Notes under the pieces: model-generated | The model's database searches: none | Seen by the model: the letters and a program-made list of their open reading frames with translations, nothing else | What the model was told of the DNA's origin: nothing | Assembly: GCF_014647515.1 (NCBI RefSeq) | Contig: NZ_BMPI01000014.1 | Span: forward strand, 1 to 64,000 | Length of the DNA: 64,000 nucleotides | Source of the DNA: Dactylosporangium sucinum | GTDB lineage: Bacteria > Actinomycetota > Actinomycetes > Mycobacteriales > Micromonosporaceae | Direction: 5' to 3' | Translations under genes and position numbers: made by a program | In this document: positions 49,776-57,433 of the stretch, in pieces | How the letters are laid out: each line of letters starts with the position of its first letter | How positions within the stretch are numbered: position 1 is the stretch's first letter

Positions 49776-49791
49776 GTGGACTAAAACCGGT

Positions 49792-49832
49792 GTCAGCACG
49801 GCGCGCGCGGGTATGTCGCGCGCCGTGCTGAC
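49792..49832. terminator. 16-bp perfect hairpin after the ABC operon, spanning the next gene's start
   Basis: Arms 49792-49807 (GTCAGCACGGCGCGCG) and 49817-49832 (CGCGCGCCGTGCTGAC) pair perfectly around a 9-base loop that contains the ATG at 49813. It is well placed to end the exporter transcript, and would sequester the start of the following gene in any read-through mRNA. Confidence 0.75.
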
Positions 49833-51441
49833 CAATCTCGCCCACCTGGACGCGATGCGGGTTCGCCTGACCCCGCCGCTCCAGCCGGGGCACACGACGT
49901 TCCGCCTCGCGGAGGAGCCCTCCGTCGAGGTGGTGTGGACCTACGCCGAACGCCTGCCGGACGGTGCGTACCTGCCCTGCGGTGGCGGCCCCCTGGTGGG
50001 GCCGGACCGTTACGCGCAGGGGGCGTTCAACGCGGACGACATCGCCCGCGCCGCGGTGGTGTACCTGCGGCACTGGCGCTCGACCGGCGCCGGGACGTCC
50101 CGTTCGGCGGCCCGGCAGCTGCTGCGCGGCCTGTGCTTCCTGCAGACGGTCACCGACTCCCTCGACGACCCGCGCACCGGCAACGTGGTGCTGTGGCAGC
50201 AGCCGGACGGGATCCTCAACCCGAGCGGCGAGCCGCCGGAGCCGCCGGACCCGTCCGACAGCGCCGAGTCGGCCTGGCTGGCCCGCACGATCTGGGCGCT
50301 CGGCGAGGGCTACGCCGCGTTCCGCGACGACACGCCGGACTTCGCGCGGTTCCTGCAGGCCCGGATCCGGCTCGCGATCGCCGCGTTGCGCCGTCAGGTG
50401 GTGCCACGGTACGGGCAGTGGCGGGTGGTCGACGAACATGCGACGCCGGCGTGGCTGATCGCCGACGGCGCCGACCTCACCGGCGAGGCGCTGCTGGGCC
50501 TGGCTGCCTACGTGGAGGCGAGCCAGGACGACGACGTGCGCAAGATCCTGGAGCAGTTGGCCGAGGGCGTGACCGCGATGCGGACGGGCACGCCGTGGAC
50601 CTGGCCGTTCGGGGCGGTGCTGCCCTACGGGCTGTCGCGCACCGTGTGGCACGGCTGGGCCGGGCTGGCGCCCGCCGGGCTGGCCCGCGTCTACGAGGTC
50701 GCCGGGGACCTGGCGGCACGGGACGCGGCCCTGGCCGACGCGGCGTCGTTCACCCCGCACCTGCTGGTGGCCGGCGGCCCGGACAACCTGCGCATCGCCC
50801 CGCCCGGCGCGACCGAGTCGCTGACCATCGACGGCGTGCAGCTGGCCTACGGCGCCCAGTCGCGGGTGGAGTCGCTGCTGGCCACGGCCCACGCCACCGG
50901 CCGGTCGTCGCTGTCGACCCTGGCCGGGATCGCCGGCTCGTGGTTCTTCGGCAACAACCCGGCGGGCGCCCCGATGTACGACCCGGCGACGGGCCGCACC
51001 TACGACGGCGTGGACATCCCGGACGAGCCGACGCCGGGCGCGCCGCACCGCGGGGTGATCCACCGCGACGCGGGCGCCGAGTCCACGATCCACGGCCTGC
51101 TCGCGATGCTGGCCCTCGACGCCGACCCGCACGCGGCGGCGATCGCGCGGATCGCGACCGGCGAGCCGGAGGCCTGCCGGGAGACCGCCGCGGCCGGCGC
51201 CGACCTGCGCTGCCTGGCCCTGAGCGACCCGCTGCGCGGCGCCCAGCTGACGCTGCTGCGCAGCATGGCGACGAGCACCCGGGCGACCGACGTGCTCATG
51301 CCGGGCGACGTGCCGGCCACGGTGAGCGTCAACGACCCGTCGGGCGAGGAGCTGGAGCACTACACGACCACGGCCGGCCGCATCCGCGCCCTGGTCCCGG
51401 CGGGCGGCTTCACGATCGTCCACACGGCGCCGCCGACCTGA
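49813..51441 (+). CDS. Probable (alpha/alpha)6-barrel (six-hairpin glycosidase-like) protein
   Basis: About 542 residues, soluble, no signal peptide. Helical repeats such as ADDIARAAVVYLRHWR, SAWLARTIWALGEGYAAF and ESTIHGLLAMLALDA, together with SWFFGNNPAGAPMYDPATG late in the chain, resemble six-hairpin glycosidases (GH9/GH15-like clans) found beside glycosyltransferases in actinobacteria. The Trp/Asp-rich QTVTDSLDDPRTGNVVLW region may be at the active cleft. No specific family or substrate is claimed. Start is uncertain: ATG 49813 sits in a hairpin loop; GTG 49825 in the same frame is an alternative just before LTNLAHLDAMR. Confidence 0.7.
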   Translation: MSRAVLTNLAHLDAMRVRLTPPLQPGHTTFRLAEEPSVEVVWTYAERLPDGAYLPCGGGPLVGPDRYAQGAFNADDIARAAVVYLRHWRSTGAGTSRSAARQLLRGLCFLQTVTDSLDDPRTGNVVLWQQPDGILNPSGEPPEPPDPSDSAESAWLARTIWALGEGYAAFRDDTPDFARFLQARIRLAIAALRRQVVPRYGQWRVVDEHATPAWLIADGADLTGEALLGLAAYVEASQDDDVRKILEQLAEGVTAMRTGTPWTWPFGAVLPYGLSRTVWHGWAGLAPAGLARVYEVAGDLAARDAALADAASFTPHLLVAGGPDNLRIAPPGATESLTIDGVQLAYGAQSRVESLLATAHATGRSSLSTLAGIAGSWFFGNNPAGAPMYDPATGRTYDGVDIPDEPTPGAPHRGVIHRDAGAESTIHGLLAMLALDADPHAAAIARIATGEPEACRETAAAGADLRCLALSDPLRGAQLTLLRSMATSTRATDVLMPGDVPATVSVNDPSGEELEHYTTTAGRIRALVPAGGFTIVHTAPPT

Positions 51442-51464
51442 CCCGCCGGCGGGGCCACGTGCGG

Positions 51465-51501
51465 CCCGCACCGTCGAGGAGGACGACCTCGACGGCGCGG
51501 G
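51465..51501. terminator. Bidirectional hairpin between convergent genes
   Basis: CCCGC-A-CCGTCGAGG (51465-51479) pairs with CCTCGACGG-C-GCGGG (51487-51501), a 14-bp stem with one mismatch and a 7-base loop. It separates the six-hairpin-like gene from the end of the HORMA-like/AAA+ operon. Confidence 0.8.
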
Positions 51502-51554
51502 TCCGGGGCTGCGCGCACCGCCGCGAGGTCAGCGCCAAGTTCGGATTGGGTGCG

Positions 51555-52091
51555 TCACTGCGCTTCACGCAGGTCGATGCCGATCTCCTGGAGATCCTCG
51601 ATGCGGTAGGACCGGGTAGTCGGCTCCGACCGCCAGGGCGGCACCGCGCCGCCCGCGGTGACGCCGACGTCGGCGCTGCGCTGCCGATACAGTGCCGGGT
51701 CCGCGTGGATCTGCGTGGTGAACCGGACCCAGTACCGCGGAACGAGGCCCAGCTCCTGGGCACGCAAGCCGAACCGGTGGCCGATCGCCTTGATCTCCGG
51801 CGCCGCACCCTCGGTCCAGCCGGGCAGGTTGCCGCGGACGGTCGGCGAGATGACGACGAGGTCGGTGTGCAGCTTCCAGTCGACCTTGACCTCGGCCTCG
51901 AGGATCCGCTTGCCGCCGTCCACGAGGTAGACGCCGACGGCGTCCAGCCAGTGGTTGTCGATGCCCTTCAGGATGTTGTCGTGCTTGTACGACGGCAGGC
52001 CCGAGTACAGCAGGAACATGGCGAACTGGTCGTGGACCGCCTCGGTCCTGGTCCGCGTCTCGGAGTAGGTGTAGGTGAATGCGTTCGCCAC
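51555..52091 (-). CDS. Possible HORMA-like protein of the AAA+ cassette
   Basis: A 178-residue protein with no confident family match. Its N-terminus (FTYTYSETRTRTEAVHDQF) followed by a helix, then a hairpin of strands (VGVYLVDGGKRILEAEVKVD), resembles bacterial HORMA proteins, which begin with Y-T-x-T-x-T strands and are remodelled by TRIP13-like AAA+ ATPases. Later parts (YWVRFTTQIHADPALYRQ, TRSYRIEDLQEIGIDLR) could be the mobile C-terminal region. It is the last gene of a three-gene operon directly downstream of an AAA+ ATPase, which fits a substrate for that remodeller. The GTG has GGAGG eight bases upstream. Tentative: fold comparison would decide. Confidence 0.6.
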   Translation of the reverse strand: MANAFTYTYSETRTRTEAVHDQFAMFLLYSGLPSYKHDNILKGIDNHWLDAVGVYLVDGGKRILEAEVKVDWKLHTDLVVISPTVRGNLPGWTEGAAPEIKAIGHRFGLRAQELGLVPRYWVRFTTQIHADPALYRQRSADVGVTAGGAVPPWRSEPTTRSYRIEDLQEIGIDLREAQ

Positions 52092-52108
52092 GGCTTCCCT
52101 CCGGACGG

Positions 52109-52945
52109 TTACGGTTCGAGGTACTGGCGGTGCACAGCGTCGCCGTTGCGGACCAGATCGGCGGCGAGCGCAAGCATGTCGATGCTGTCGGCGGCGGACG
52201 CGGCCATGATGTACCGGGCGTAACGCGCCGGGTGACGCACGACCTCCTCGTAGTCGGTGAGGTCGCGCAGCACTGTCGTCGCCATCAGACCCAGCGCCTC
52301 GACCTTCAGCTGGGCGAAGAACGCGACGGGCATCCGGTGGTACTGCTCGGCCAACTCCTTGATGGTCTGCTCCGAGGCGATGCCGGCGAACATCGCTCCC
52401 AGCACGGCGTGCTTCTCGTCGATCGTCGGGAGCCAGGCCATCGCCTTCATCCGGCCGGGCCGGCGCAGCGGCGCGTAGAGCTTGGTGAAGTCGTTGCCAG
52501 TTACGATCACCGGCACCCGCCGGACCGGGCCAATCCGCGGGATGTGGGCCGGGCTGTCGGCCAGGTGCATGAGCTGCGCCAGCAGCTGCTGGTGGTTGAT
52601 GGTCCCGGTGTGCTTCTCCCACTCGCCGACCGTGGTGTCGATGTCGTTGATCACCATGACGGTCGGCACACCGCGCTCGATGTCCCGGGCGGCGACGACG
52701 TACTGCTCCAGCAGCATCTTGCCGGGCTGGCCAGCCCGGTCGCTCTCCAGGTCGGCCGCATTGATCGTGGTCGAGTGCACGCGCAGCTCGGCGAGGACAG
52801 CGCGGAGCTGGAACGTCTTCCCCTCCCCCGGCGGTCCGAAGATGCCGAGGATCAGTGGGTGGTCGGGGATATCGGTGAAGCTCAGCGTCAGGTGGCGGGA
52901 AACCTCGGACAGGAAGCGCCCGGGGACCGAAGGCTGCTGGGTCAC
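52109..52945 (-). CDS. Rubisco activase-like AAA+ ATPase
   Basis: A 278-residue AAA+ ATPase. Walker A is G37-PPGEGKT-44; Walker B is VMVINDID (N100, D101), in place of the standard DE, just as in plant and cyanobacterial Rubisco activase (FINDLD). Further matches to that family are PLILGIFG, LESDRAGQPGK, LMHLADSP, VPVIVTGNDF (sensor 1 N151) and LYAPLRRPGRM (arginine fingers 161-165). As a hexameric remodeller it should pull on a partner protein. No RuBisCO gene is present, so the client is probably one of the two neighbours: its GTG overlaps the coiled-coil gene by four bases, and the HORMA-like gene follows 17 bases after its stop. Confidence 0.85.
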   Translation of the reverse strand: MTQQPSVPGRFLSEVSRHLTLSFTDIPDHPLILGIFGPPGEGKTFQLRAVLAELRVHSTTINAADLESDRAGQPGKMLLEQYVVAARDIERGVPTVMVINDIDTTVGEWEKHTGTINHQQLLAQLMHLADSPAHIPRIGPVRRVPVIVTGNDFTKLYAPLRRPGRMKAMAWLPTIDEKHAVLGAMFAGIASEQTIKELAEQYHRMPVAFFAQLKVEALGLMATTVLRDLTDYEEVVRHPARYARYIMAASAADSIDMLALAADLVRNGDAVHRQYLEP

Positions 52946-53373
52946 TGTCCGCCGCCTTCGGCCCGCTGCCGCAGCTGCAGGATGTCCCGCTCGACGTCGT
53001 CGAAGATCGACGAGTGCGACTCGGCGGGTAGGGCCTGGGCCGGCAGCGCCGGGCCAGGCTGCTCCTGCAGCGTCACGGCGTCGACCTCGGCGTCGAGGCG
53101 CATGAGCGCCTGCCCGAGGTTACGCACCTCCCCGGCCGGCTCGAACACCACCGCCGAACTGGTGAGCCGGAGACCGTCCACGCGCTGGACCACCTGCTCG
53201 AACAGCACGAAGATCTGGCGCACCTCCAACGCGGTGCGCTGCTGGTCGAGACGCAGCCGCTCGATCTCGGCCATGATGGTGTCCGTCGGCACCTGGTTGG
53301 ACTGGCTCTCCATCAACCGGGCCGCCACCGCCGAGGCGAGCCCCTGCAGGACCGGGCTGAGGTACTCGATCAA
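52942..53373 (-). CDS. Coiled-coil protein, first gene of the AAA+ cassette
   Basis: A 143-residue protein of unknown function. An amphipathic N-terminal helix (LSPVLQGLASAVAARLM) may touch the membrane or an oligomer; a long charged helix follows (IMAEIERLRLDQQRTALEV, IFVLFEQVVQRVDGL), then a Pro/Ala/Gln linker and a second acidic helix (FDDVERDILQLRQRAE). The TTG start has AGGAG seven bases upstream. Its stop overlaps the GTG of the AAA+ gene, indicating a stoichiometric link. It could recruit or tether the ATPase. No homologous family was recognised. Confidence 0.75.
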   Translation of the reverse strand: MIEYLSPVLQGLASAVAARLMESQSNQVPTDTIMAEIERLRLDQQRTALEVRQIFVLFEQVVQRVDGLRLTSSAVVFEPAGEVRNLGQALMRLDAEVDAVTLQEQPGPALPAQALPAESHSSIFDDVERDILQLRQRAEGGGQ

Positions 53374-53548
53374 CTGCGCTCCTCCATGGCCATTGTCGAT
53401 CTCCGTCGCACCGTAACAGCGGCCTCACCGGAGTGTGATGGCCGCACGGGTGATGTCTGTGTGCGTTCTATCGAGCCGGTCCGGCCGTTCGGCGGTGCGG
53501 TCGGCAGCCCTATGGCGTTCCGGCCGCTGGAGGAAGGGCGGCACCGGC

Positions 53549-53791
53549 CCGGGACGGGGCACGGCCGACAACGCCGACTCGTTCCTGTACGGCATCAAGG
53601 GGCTGTCCGAGGTGGTGACCGACCTCGTCGTGGTGCGCACGTGGGCCGACGGCCCCGACGTGGCCACCTGGTTCGAGCTGCACACCAGGCTGTCCGACCC
53701 GTGCCAGACGGTGAACTGGAGCCACGTCGAGGACGGCCGCATCACCCGCGTGCGGGTCACCTTCGACCCGCGCGGCCTGCTCGGCGATTGA
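53549..53791 (+). pseudogene. 5'-truncated NTF2/SnoaL-like gene remnant
   Basis: The frame ending at 53791 reads like the C-terminal half of a nuclear transport factor 2-like protein (FLYGIKGLSEVVTDLVVV, VATWFELHT, NWSHVEDGRITRVRVTFDPRG). Upstream, in all frames to 53389, only Arg/Gly/Ser-rich nonsense is found, so the first helices and strands are missing. Its end overlaps the end of the convergent erm gene by 35 bases. Confidence 0.6.
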
Positions 53792-54542
53792 GCAGCCGGA
53801 AGAGCGACAGCCACTGCTCCGGCCACACCAGCCCGACCGGCGTCGACGGCGACAGCCGCAGCGCCCGGAACGCGCCCCCGACGTCGTAGCGCCGCGACAG
53901 CGACGCGGACAGCGATCCCCCGACGCCGGAGAAGCCCAGCTCGACAAAGCGCGCATAGGCCCCTTGAGCGTGCGGCTCGACCAGCGGGACGGGCCGGCGG
54001 ACGATCCGCAGCAGGCCGCCGTCGACCGCGGGCACCGGACGGAACGCCGAGCGCGGGATCCGGCCGGCCAGGATCCAGTCGTACCGCGGCCAGGTCGCGA
54101 TCGTCAGCCGCGTCCACCGCCCGTAGTCGCCGGTGCGTTTGCGGGCGTACTCCAGCTGGGTGAGCAGCGTCGCCGCGGTGAGCCGCTCGGCCGCCAGGCA
54201 CCAGTCGACGACGGCCGACGTGAGCGCGTAGGGGATGTTGCCGACGACGGCGAACGGCCCCGGCGGCGGCTCGGCGGCCAGGAAGTCGGCGGCCCGCACG
54301 GTCAGGCCCGGCCTGGCCGGCAGCGCCGCCGCCATCGCCGGGTCGACCTCGTAGGCGATGACGCGGCGGGCGTGGCGGAGCAGCTCGGTGGTGAGGCTCC
54401 CCCGCCCGGCGCCGACCTCGACGACGAGGTCGTCGGGCGCCGGCGCGGCGGCGGCCACGACCTGCCGGACCGCGGCGGCGGTGGTGAGGAAGTTCTGCCC
54501 GTAGACGCGACGGGCGCGCGTGTGCTGGGTTCGGTGCGCCAT
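53757..54542 (-). CDS. erm: Erm-family 23S rRNA adenine-N6 methyltransferase
   Basis: A 261-residue SAM-dependent methyltransferase of the Erm/KsgA family, predicted to methylate A2058 of 23S rRNA and give macrolide-lincosamide-streptogramin B resistance. Motif X is GQNFL (residues ~15), motif I VEVGAGRGSL, and the catalytic motif IV is NIPY, the form seen in Erm rather than the NLPY of KsgA. The C-terminal part is Arg-rich with a basic helical domain, as in actinobacterial Erm proteins. The AGGA of its start region lies in a hairpin and a leader peptide gene precedes it (see 54552-54734). It is probably a self-protective resistance gene, inducible by macrolides. Confidence 0.88.
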   Translation of the reverse strand: MAHRTQHTRARRVYGQNFLTTAAAVRQVVAAAAPAPDDLVVEVGAGRGSLTTELLRHARRVIAYEVDPAMAAALPARPGLTVRAADFLAAEPPPGPFAVVGNIPYALTSAVVDWCLAAERLTAATLLTQLEYARKRTGDYGRWTRLTIATWPRYDWILAGRIPRSAFRPVPAVDGGLLRIVRRPVPLVEPHAQGAYARFVELGFSGVGGSLSASLSRRYDVGGAFRALRLSPSTPVGLVWPEQWLSLFRLLNRRAGRAGRR

Positions 54543-54551
54543 GACCTGGGT

Positions 54552-54589
54552 CCTGTCTGCCGCCGCGGAGGCGGCGAAGCACGGACAGG
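54552..54589 (-). promoter_or_regulatory. Hairpin sequestering the erm ribosome binding site
   Basis: On the mRNA, CCTGTC pairs with GACAGG (plus 54584-54589 with 54552-54557) and CGCCGC with GCGGCG (54571-54576 with 54561-54566). The 3' arm contains the AGG of the AGGA that lies eight bases before the erm ATG, so the folded form should hide it. A second hairpin (GCCCTGGC/GCCAGGGC, 54631-54638 with 54658-54665) covers the end of the leader ORF. Confidence 0.65.
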
Positions 54590-54650
54590 CGGCATCGCGG
54601 CCCGTCCGGTTCCGTCAGAGGACTCGGATGGCCCTGGCGCTGGGATGCTG

Positions 54651-54734
54651 TCAGTCGGCCAGGGCGCGACGCCGGGTGCGGATGCGCACCGCCGGCGTCC
54701 AGGCCGCCGCGACGAGGGCGTGCGTCGTGGTCAT
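54651..54734 (-). CDS. Erm leader peptide (27 residues)
   Basis: A short ORF upstream of erm, too small for ordinary annotation. It reads MTTTHALVAAAWTPAV, then R-I-R-T-R-R-R and ALAD. The R-x-R (+x+) motif is the pattern at which macrolide-bound ribosomes arrest, as in ErmDL (RLR). Its last codons form the 5' arm of a hairpin, so a ribosome stalled on the Arg codons would disrupt that arm. This is the classical design of translational attenuation for erm induction. Start-site strength is not obvious. Confidence 0.65.
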   Translation of the reverse strand: MTTTHALVAAAWTPAVRIRTRRRALAD

Positions 54735-54806
54735 CCCGGCACGGTAAAACACGGCGTGGACGGCCCGCACGCGAATTACCGTCGCCGGAGCGGGAAGAGA
54801 CGCGGC

Positions 54807-55529
54807 ATGACCCTGCAGCACCAGCGCGTCGCCGTGCTCGGCGGCACCTCCGGGATCGGGCTGGCGACCGCGGTCGCGGCCGGCGTGGCGGGAGCGGACG
54901 TGGTCGTCGTCGGCCACCGCCCGCAGGGCGTCGAGCGGGCGCTCGTGGTCCTGCCGTCGACCGCCGAGGGTCGCGTCGCCGACCTGGCCGATCCGGAGAC
55001 GGTCGCGAAGCTGTTCACCGACCTCGGTGAGCTGGATCACCTCGTGTACACGGCCGGGGAGCCGCTCGTGCTGACGCCGCTGGACGAGGTGGAGATCGAG
55101 ACCGCCCGGCAGCTGTTCATGGTGCGGTACTTCGGGGCGCTGGCGGCCGCGCACTCCGCCCGCCCGCACCTGCGCGACGGCGGGTCGATCACCCTCACCA
55201 CCGGTACCGCCGGCGAAAAGCCCGGACCCGGCTGGTCGGTGGCGGCGAGCATCTGCGGCGCGATCGACGCCCTGACCCGGGCCCTGGCGGTGGAGCTGGC
55301 CCCGCGGATCCGGGTCAACGCCGTGTCGCCGGGCGTGACCCGCAGCCCGCTGTGGTCGGCGCTGCCCGAGCCGCAGCGCAAGGCGCTGTACGAGGAGCAG
55401 GCCGCGGCGGCGCCACTGGGCCGCGTGGGTGAGGTCGACGACGTCGCGCGGGCCTACGTGTACAGCATGACCCAGGACTTCGCGACCGGCTCGATCCTGC
55501 GCGTGGACGGCGGCGCCGTGCTGGCGTAG
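54807..55529 (+). CDS. SDR-fold oxidoreductase lacking the YxxxK motif
   Basis: A 240-residue short-chain dehydrogenase-like protein. The nucleotide-binding GGTSGIG and C-terminal VNAVSPG are present, but the catalytic Tyr-x-x-x-Lys is missing: the region reads GWSVAASICGAIDALTRAL, as in an atypical SDR subgroup. It may bind NAD(P) without classical alcohol dehydrogenation. ATG 54807 with GGAAGAGA upstream gives standard length. It is divergent from the erm leader and lies 66 bases before the GT39-like gene on the same strand. Confidence 0.85.
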   Translation: MTLQHQRVAVLGGTSGIGLATAVAAGVAGADVVVVGHRPQGVERALVVLPSTAEGRVADLADPETVAKLFTDLGELDHLVYTAGEPLVLTPLDEVEIETARQLFMVRYFGALAAAHSARPHLRDGGSITLTTGTAGEKPGPGWSVAASICGAIDALTRALAVELAPRIRVNAVSPGVTRSPLWSALPEPQRKALYEEQAAAAPLGRVGEVDDVARAYVYSMTQDFATGSILRVDGGAVLA

Positions 55530-55595
55530 GGGTTCACAGCCGGGTCGCAGGTTCCCGGCAACCGGCGCCCAGCCTCGTCGCCGAGAGTCGCTGCC

Positions 55596-57431
55596 ATGAC
55601 GACGACGCTGACCCGGCCCGCGCCGGCCGCCTCGACCCCGGCCCACGCGGCCCGCCGCCCGCGGTGGGAGCCCTGGGGGCTCGGCGCGCTCCTGCTCGGC
55701 ACCGCGCTGCTGTACCTCTGGGGCCTGTCCGCCAGCGGCTACGCCAACAGCTTCTACGCCGCCGCCGTGCAGGCCGGCACGCAGAGCTGGAAGGCGCTGC
55801 TGTTCGGCTCGCTCGACCCGGGCAACGTCATCACCGTCGACAAGCCGCCCGCCGCGCTGTGGGTGATGGGCCTGTCGGGGCGCATCTTCGGCTTCAACAG
55901 CTGGAGCCTGCTCGCCCCGCAGGCCCTCGAAGGGGTGCTCGCCGTCTGGCTGCTGTTCGCGACCGTCCGCCGCCACTTCGGCGCCGCGGCCGGGCTGGTC
56001 GCCGGCGCGGCGCTCGCGCTGACCCCGGTGGCCGTGCTCATGTTCCGGTTCGACAACCCGGACGCGCTGCTGACCCTGCTGCTCGTGGCCGGCGCCTACT
56101 GCACGACCCGCGCCGTCGAGCGGGCCGGGCCGGTCTGGCTGAGCCTGGCCGCGACGGCGCTCGGCTTCGCGTTCCTGACCAAGATGCTGCAAGGGCTGCT
56201 CGTGCTGCCGGGGTTCGCGCTGGCGTACCTCGTGGCCGCGCCGACCGGCCTCGCCCGCCGGCTGCTGCACCTGCTCACGGCGGGGGCCGCGCTGGTGGTG
56301 AGCGCCGGCTGGTTCGTGGCGCTGGTCGCGCTGTGGCCCGCCGGGTCCCGCCCCTACATCGGCGGCTCCACGAACGACAGCCTGCTCGAACTGGCCCTGG
56401 GGTACAACGGCCTGGGCCGCGTCTTCGGCGGCACCGGCAACCCGGGCGGCGGCGGCTTCAACGGCGGCGGCAACACCGCGTTCGGCGGGGCGACCGGCGT
56501 CACCCGGCTGTTCGGCGCCAGCATGGGCGCCGAGATCTCCTGGCTGCTGCCGGCGGCGCTGGTCGCCCTCGTGGCCGGGCTGTGGTTCACCCGCCGGGCG
56601 CCGCGCACCGACCGCGGCCGGGCCGCGCTGATCCTGTGGGGCGGCTGGCTGCTCGTCACCGGCCTGACGTTCAGCTACATGTCGGGCATCACGCACCCGT
56701 ACTACACCGTCGCCCTCGCCCCGGCCGTCGCCGCGCTGGTCGCGATCGGCGGGCGGGAGCTGTGGCGGGCCCGCGCGGCCCTGCCGGCCCGCCTGGCCCT
56801 GGCCGCGATGATCTTCGTCACGGCGGCGTGGGACTTCACCCTGCTGGCCGGCACGCCGGACTGGCATCCTTGGCTGCGCTGGACGGTCCTGGTCGTGGGC
56901 GGCCTGGCCGCGCTGCTCGTCGCGGCCGTTGAGGTCGCCGGCCGGCTGGCCGTGGTGGGCCTGGTCGCGGCCCTGCTGTCCGGCTTCGCCGGCACGGCGG
57001 CGTGGTCCCTGTCGACGGCGTCCCAGCCGCACGCCGGCTCGATCCCCACCTCGGGCCCGTCGTCGGCGGGCGGCTTCGGCCGCGGCGGTTTCCCCGGCGG
57101 TGGCGGCATGGGCGGCGAGGGCAGCGCCGACCCCGACCTCGCGGCCCTCCTTTCGGCGACCACGACGAGGTGGGCGGCCGCCGTCTCCGGCGCCACCTCG
57201 GCGGCCTCCCTGGAGCTGGCCACCGGCACGTCGGTGATCGCGATCGGCGGCTGGGACGGCAGCGACCCGGCCCCGACCCTCGCCGAGTTCCAGCAGCTGG
57301 TCGCCGGGGGCGAGATCGCCTACTACATCGCCGGCGGCCGCGGCGGCGGCAACGAGATCGCCTCCTGGGTGGCCGCCAACTACACGGCAACCACGGTGGG
57401 CGCCAGCACGGTCTACGACCTGCGCCCCTGA
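55596..57431 (+). CDS. GT39/ArnT-like membrane glycosyltransferase
   Basis: A 611-residue polytopic protein with about 10-12 membrane helices and a C-terminal soluble domain. The first loop after helix 1 (SGYANSFYAAAVQAGTQSWKALLFG and NVITVDKPPAALW) and RFDNPDALLTLLLV match the ArnT/PMT-like (GT39) group that transfers sugars from polyprenyl phosphate to lipids or proteins outside the cell; D in VDKPP is probably catalytic. Long Gly-rich loops are inserted (RVFGGTGNPGGGG and GGFGRGGFPGGGGMGGEG). The acceptor is unknown. Ends just before the 26-bp inverted repeat. Confidence 0.88.
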   Translation: MTTTLTRPAPAASTPAHAARRPRWEPWGLGALLLGTALLYLWGLSASGYANSFYAAAVQAGTQSWKALLFGSLDPGNVITVDKPPAALWVMGLSGRIFGFNSWSLLAPQALEGVLAVWLLFATVRRHFGAAAGLVAGAALALTPVAVLMFRFDNPDALLTLLLVAGAYCTTRAVERAGPVWLSLAATALGFAFLTKMLQGLLVLPGFALAYLVAAPTGLARRLLHLLTAGAALVVSAGWFVALVALWPAGSRPYIGGSTNDSLLELALGYNGLGRVFGGTGNPGGGGFNGGGNTAFGGATGVTRLFGASMGAEISWLLPAALVALVAGLWFTRRAPRTDRGRAALILWGGWLLVTGLTFSYMSGITHPYYTVALAPAVAALVAIGGRELWRARAALPARLALAAMIFVTAAWDFTLLAGTPDWHPWLRWTVLVVGGLAALLVAAVEVAGRLAVVGLVAALLSGFAGTAAWSLSTASQPHAGSIPTSGPSSAGGFGRGGFPGGGGMGGEGSADPDLAALLSATTTRWAAAVSGATSAASLELATGTSVIAIGGWDGSDPAPTLAEFQQLVAGGEIAYYIAGGRGGGNEIASWVAANYTATTVGASTVYDLRP

Positions 57432-57433
57432 GC

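Noticed and set aside
52109..52945. CbbX-type Rubisco activase
   Set aside because: Walker B and sensor sequences (INDID, VTGNDF, LYAPL) match the plant/cyanobacterial type, and no RuBisCO or CbbQO gene is present.
51555..53373. Classical CBASS operon
   Set aside because: No CD-NTase (GS...DxD) and no nuclease, TM or phospholipase effector lies within several kilobases, so the cassette is not annotated as CBASS.
53757..54542. KsgA (16S rRNA dimethyltransferase) instead of Erm
   Set aside because: The catalytic motif is NIPY and the C-terminus Arg-rich, as in Erm; ksgA usually sits beside ispE or metG, which are absent.
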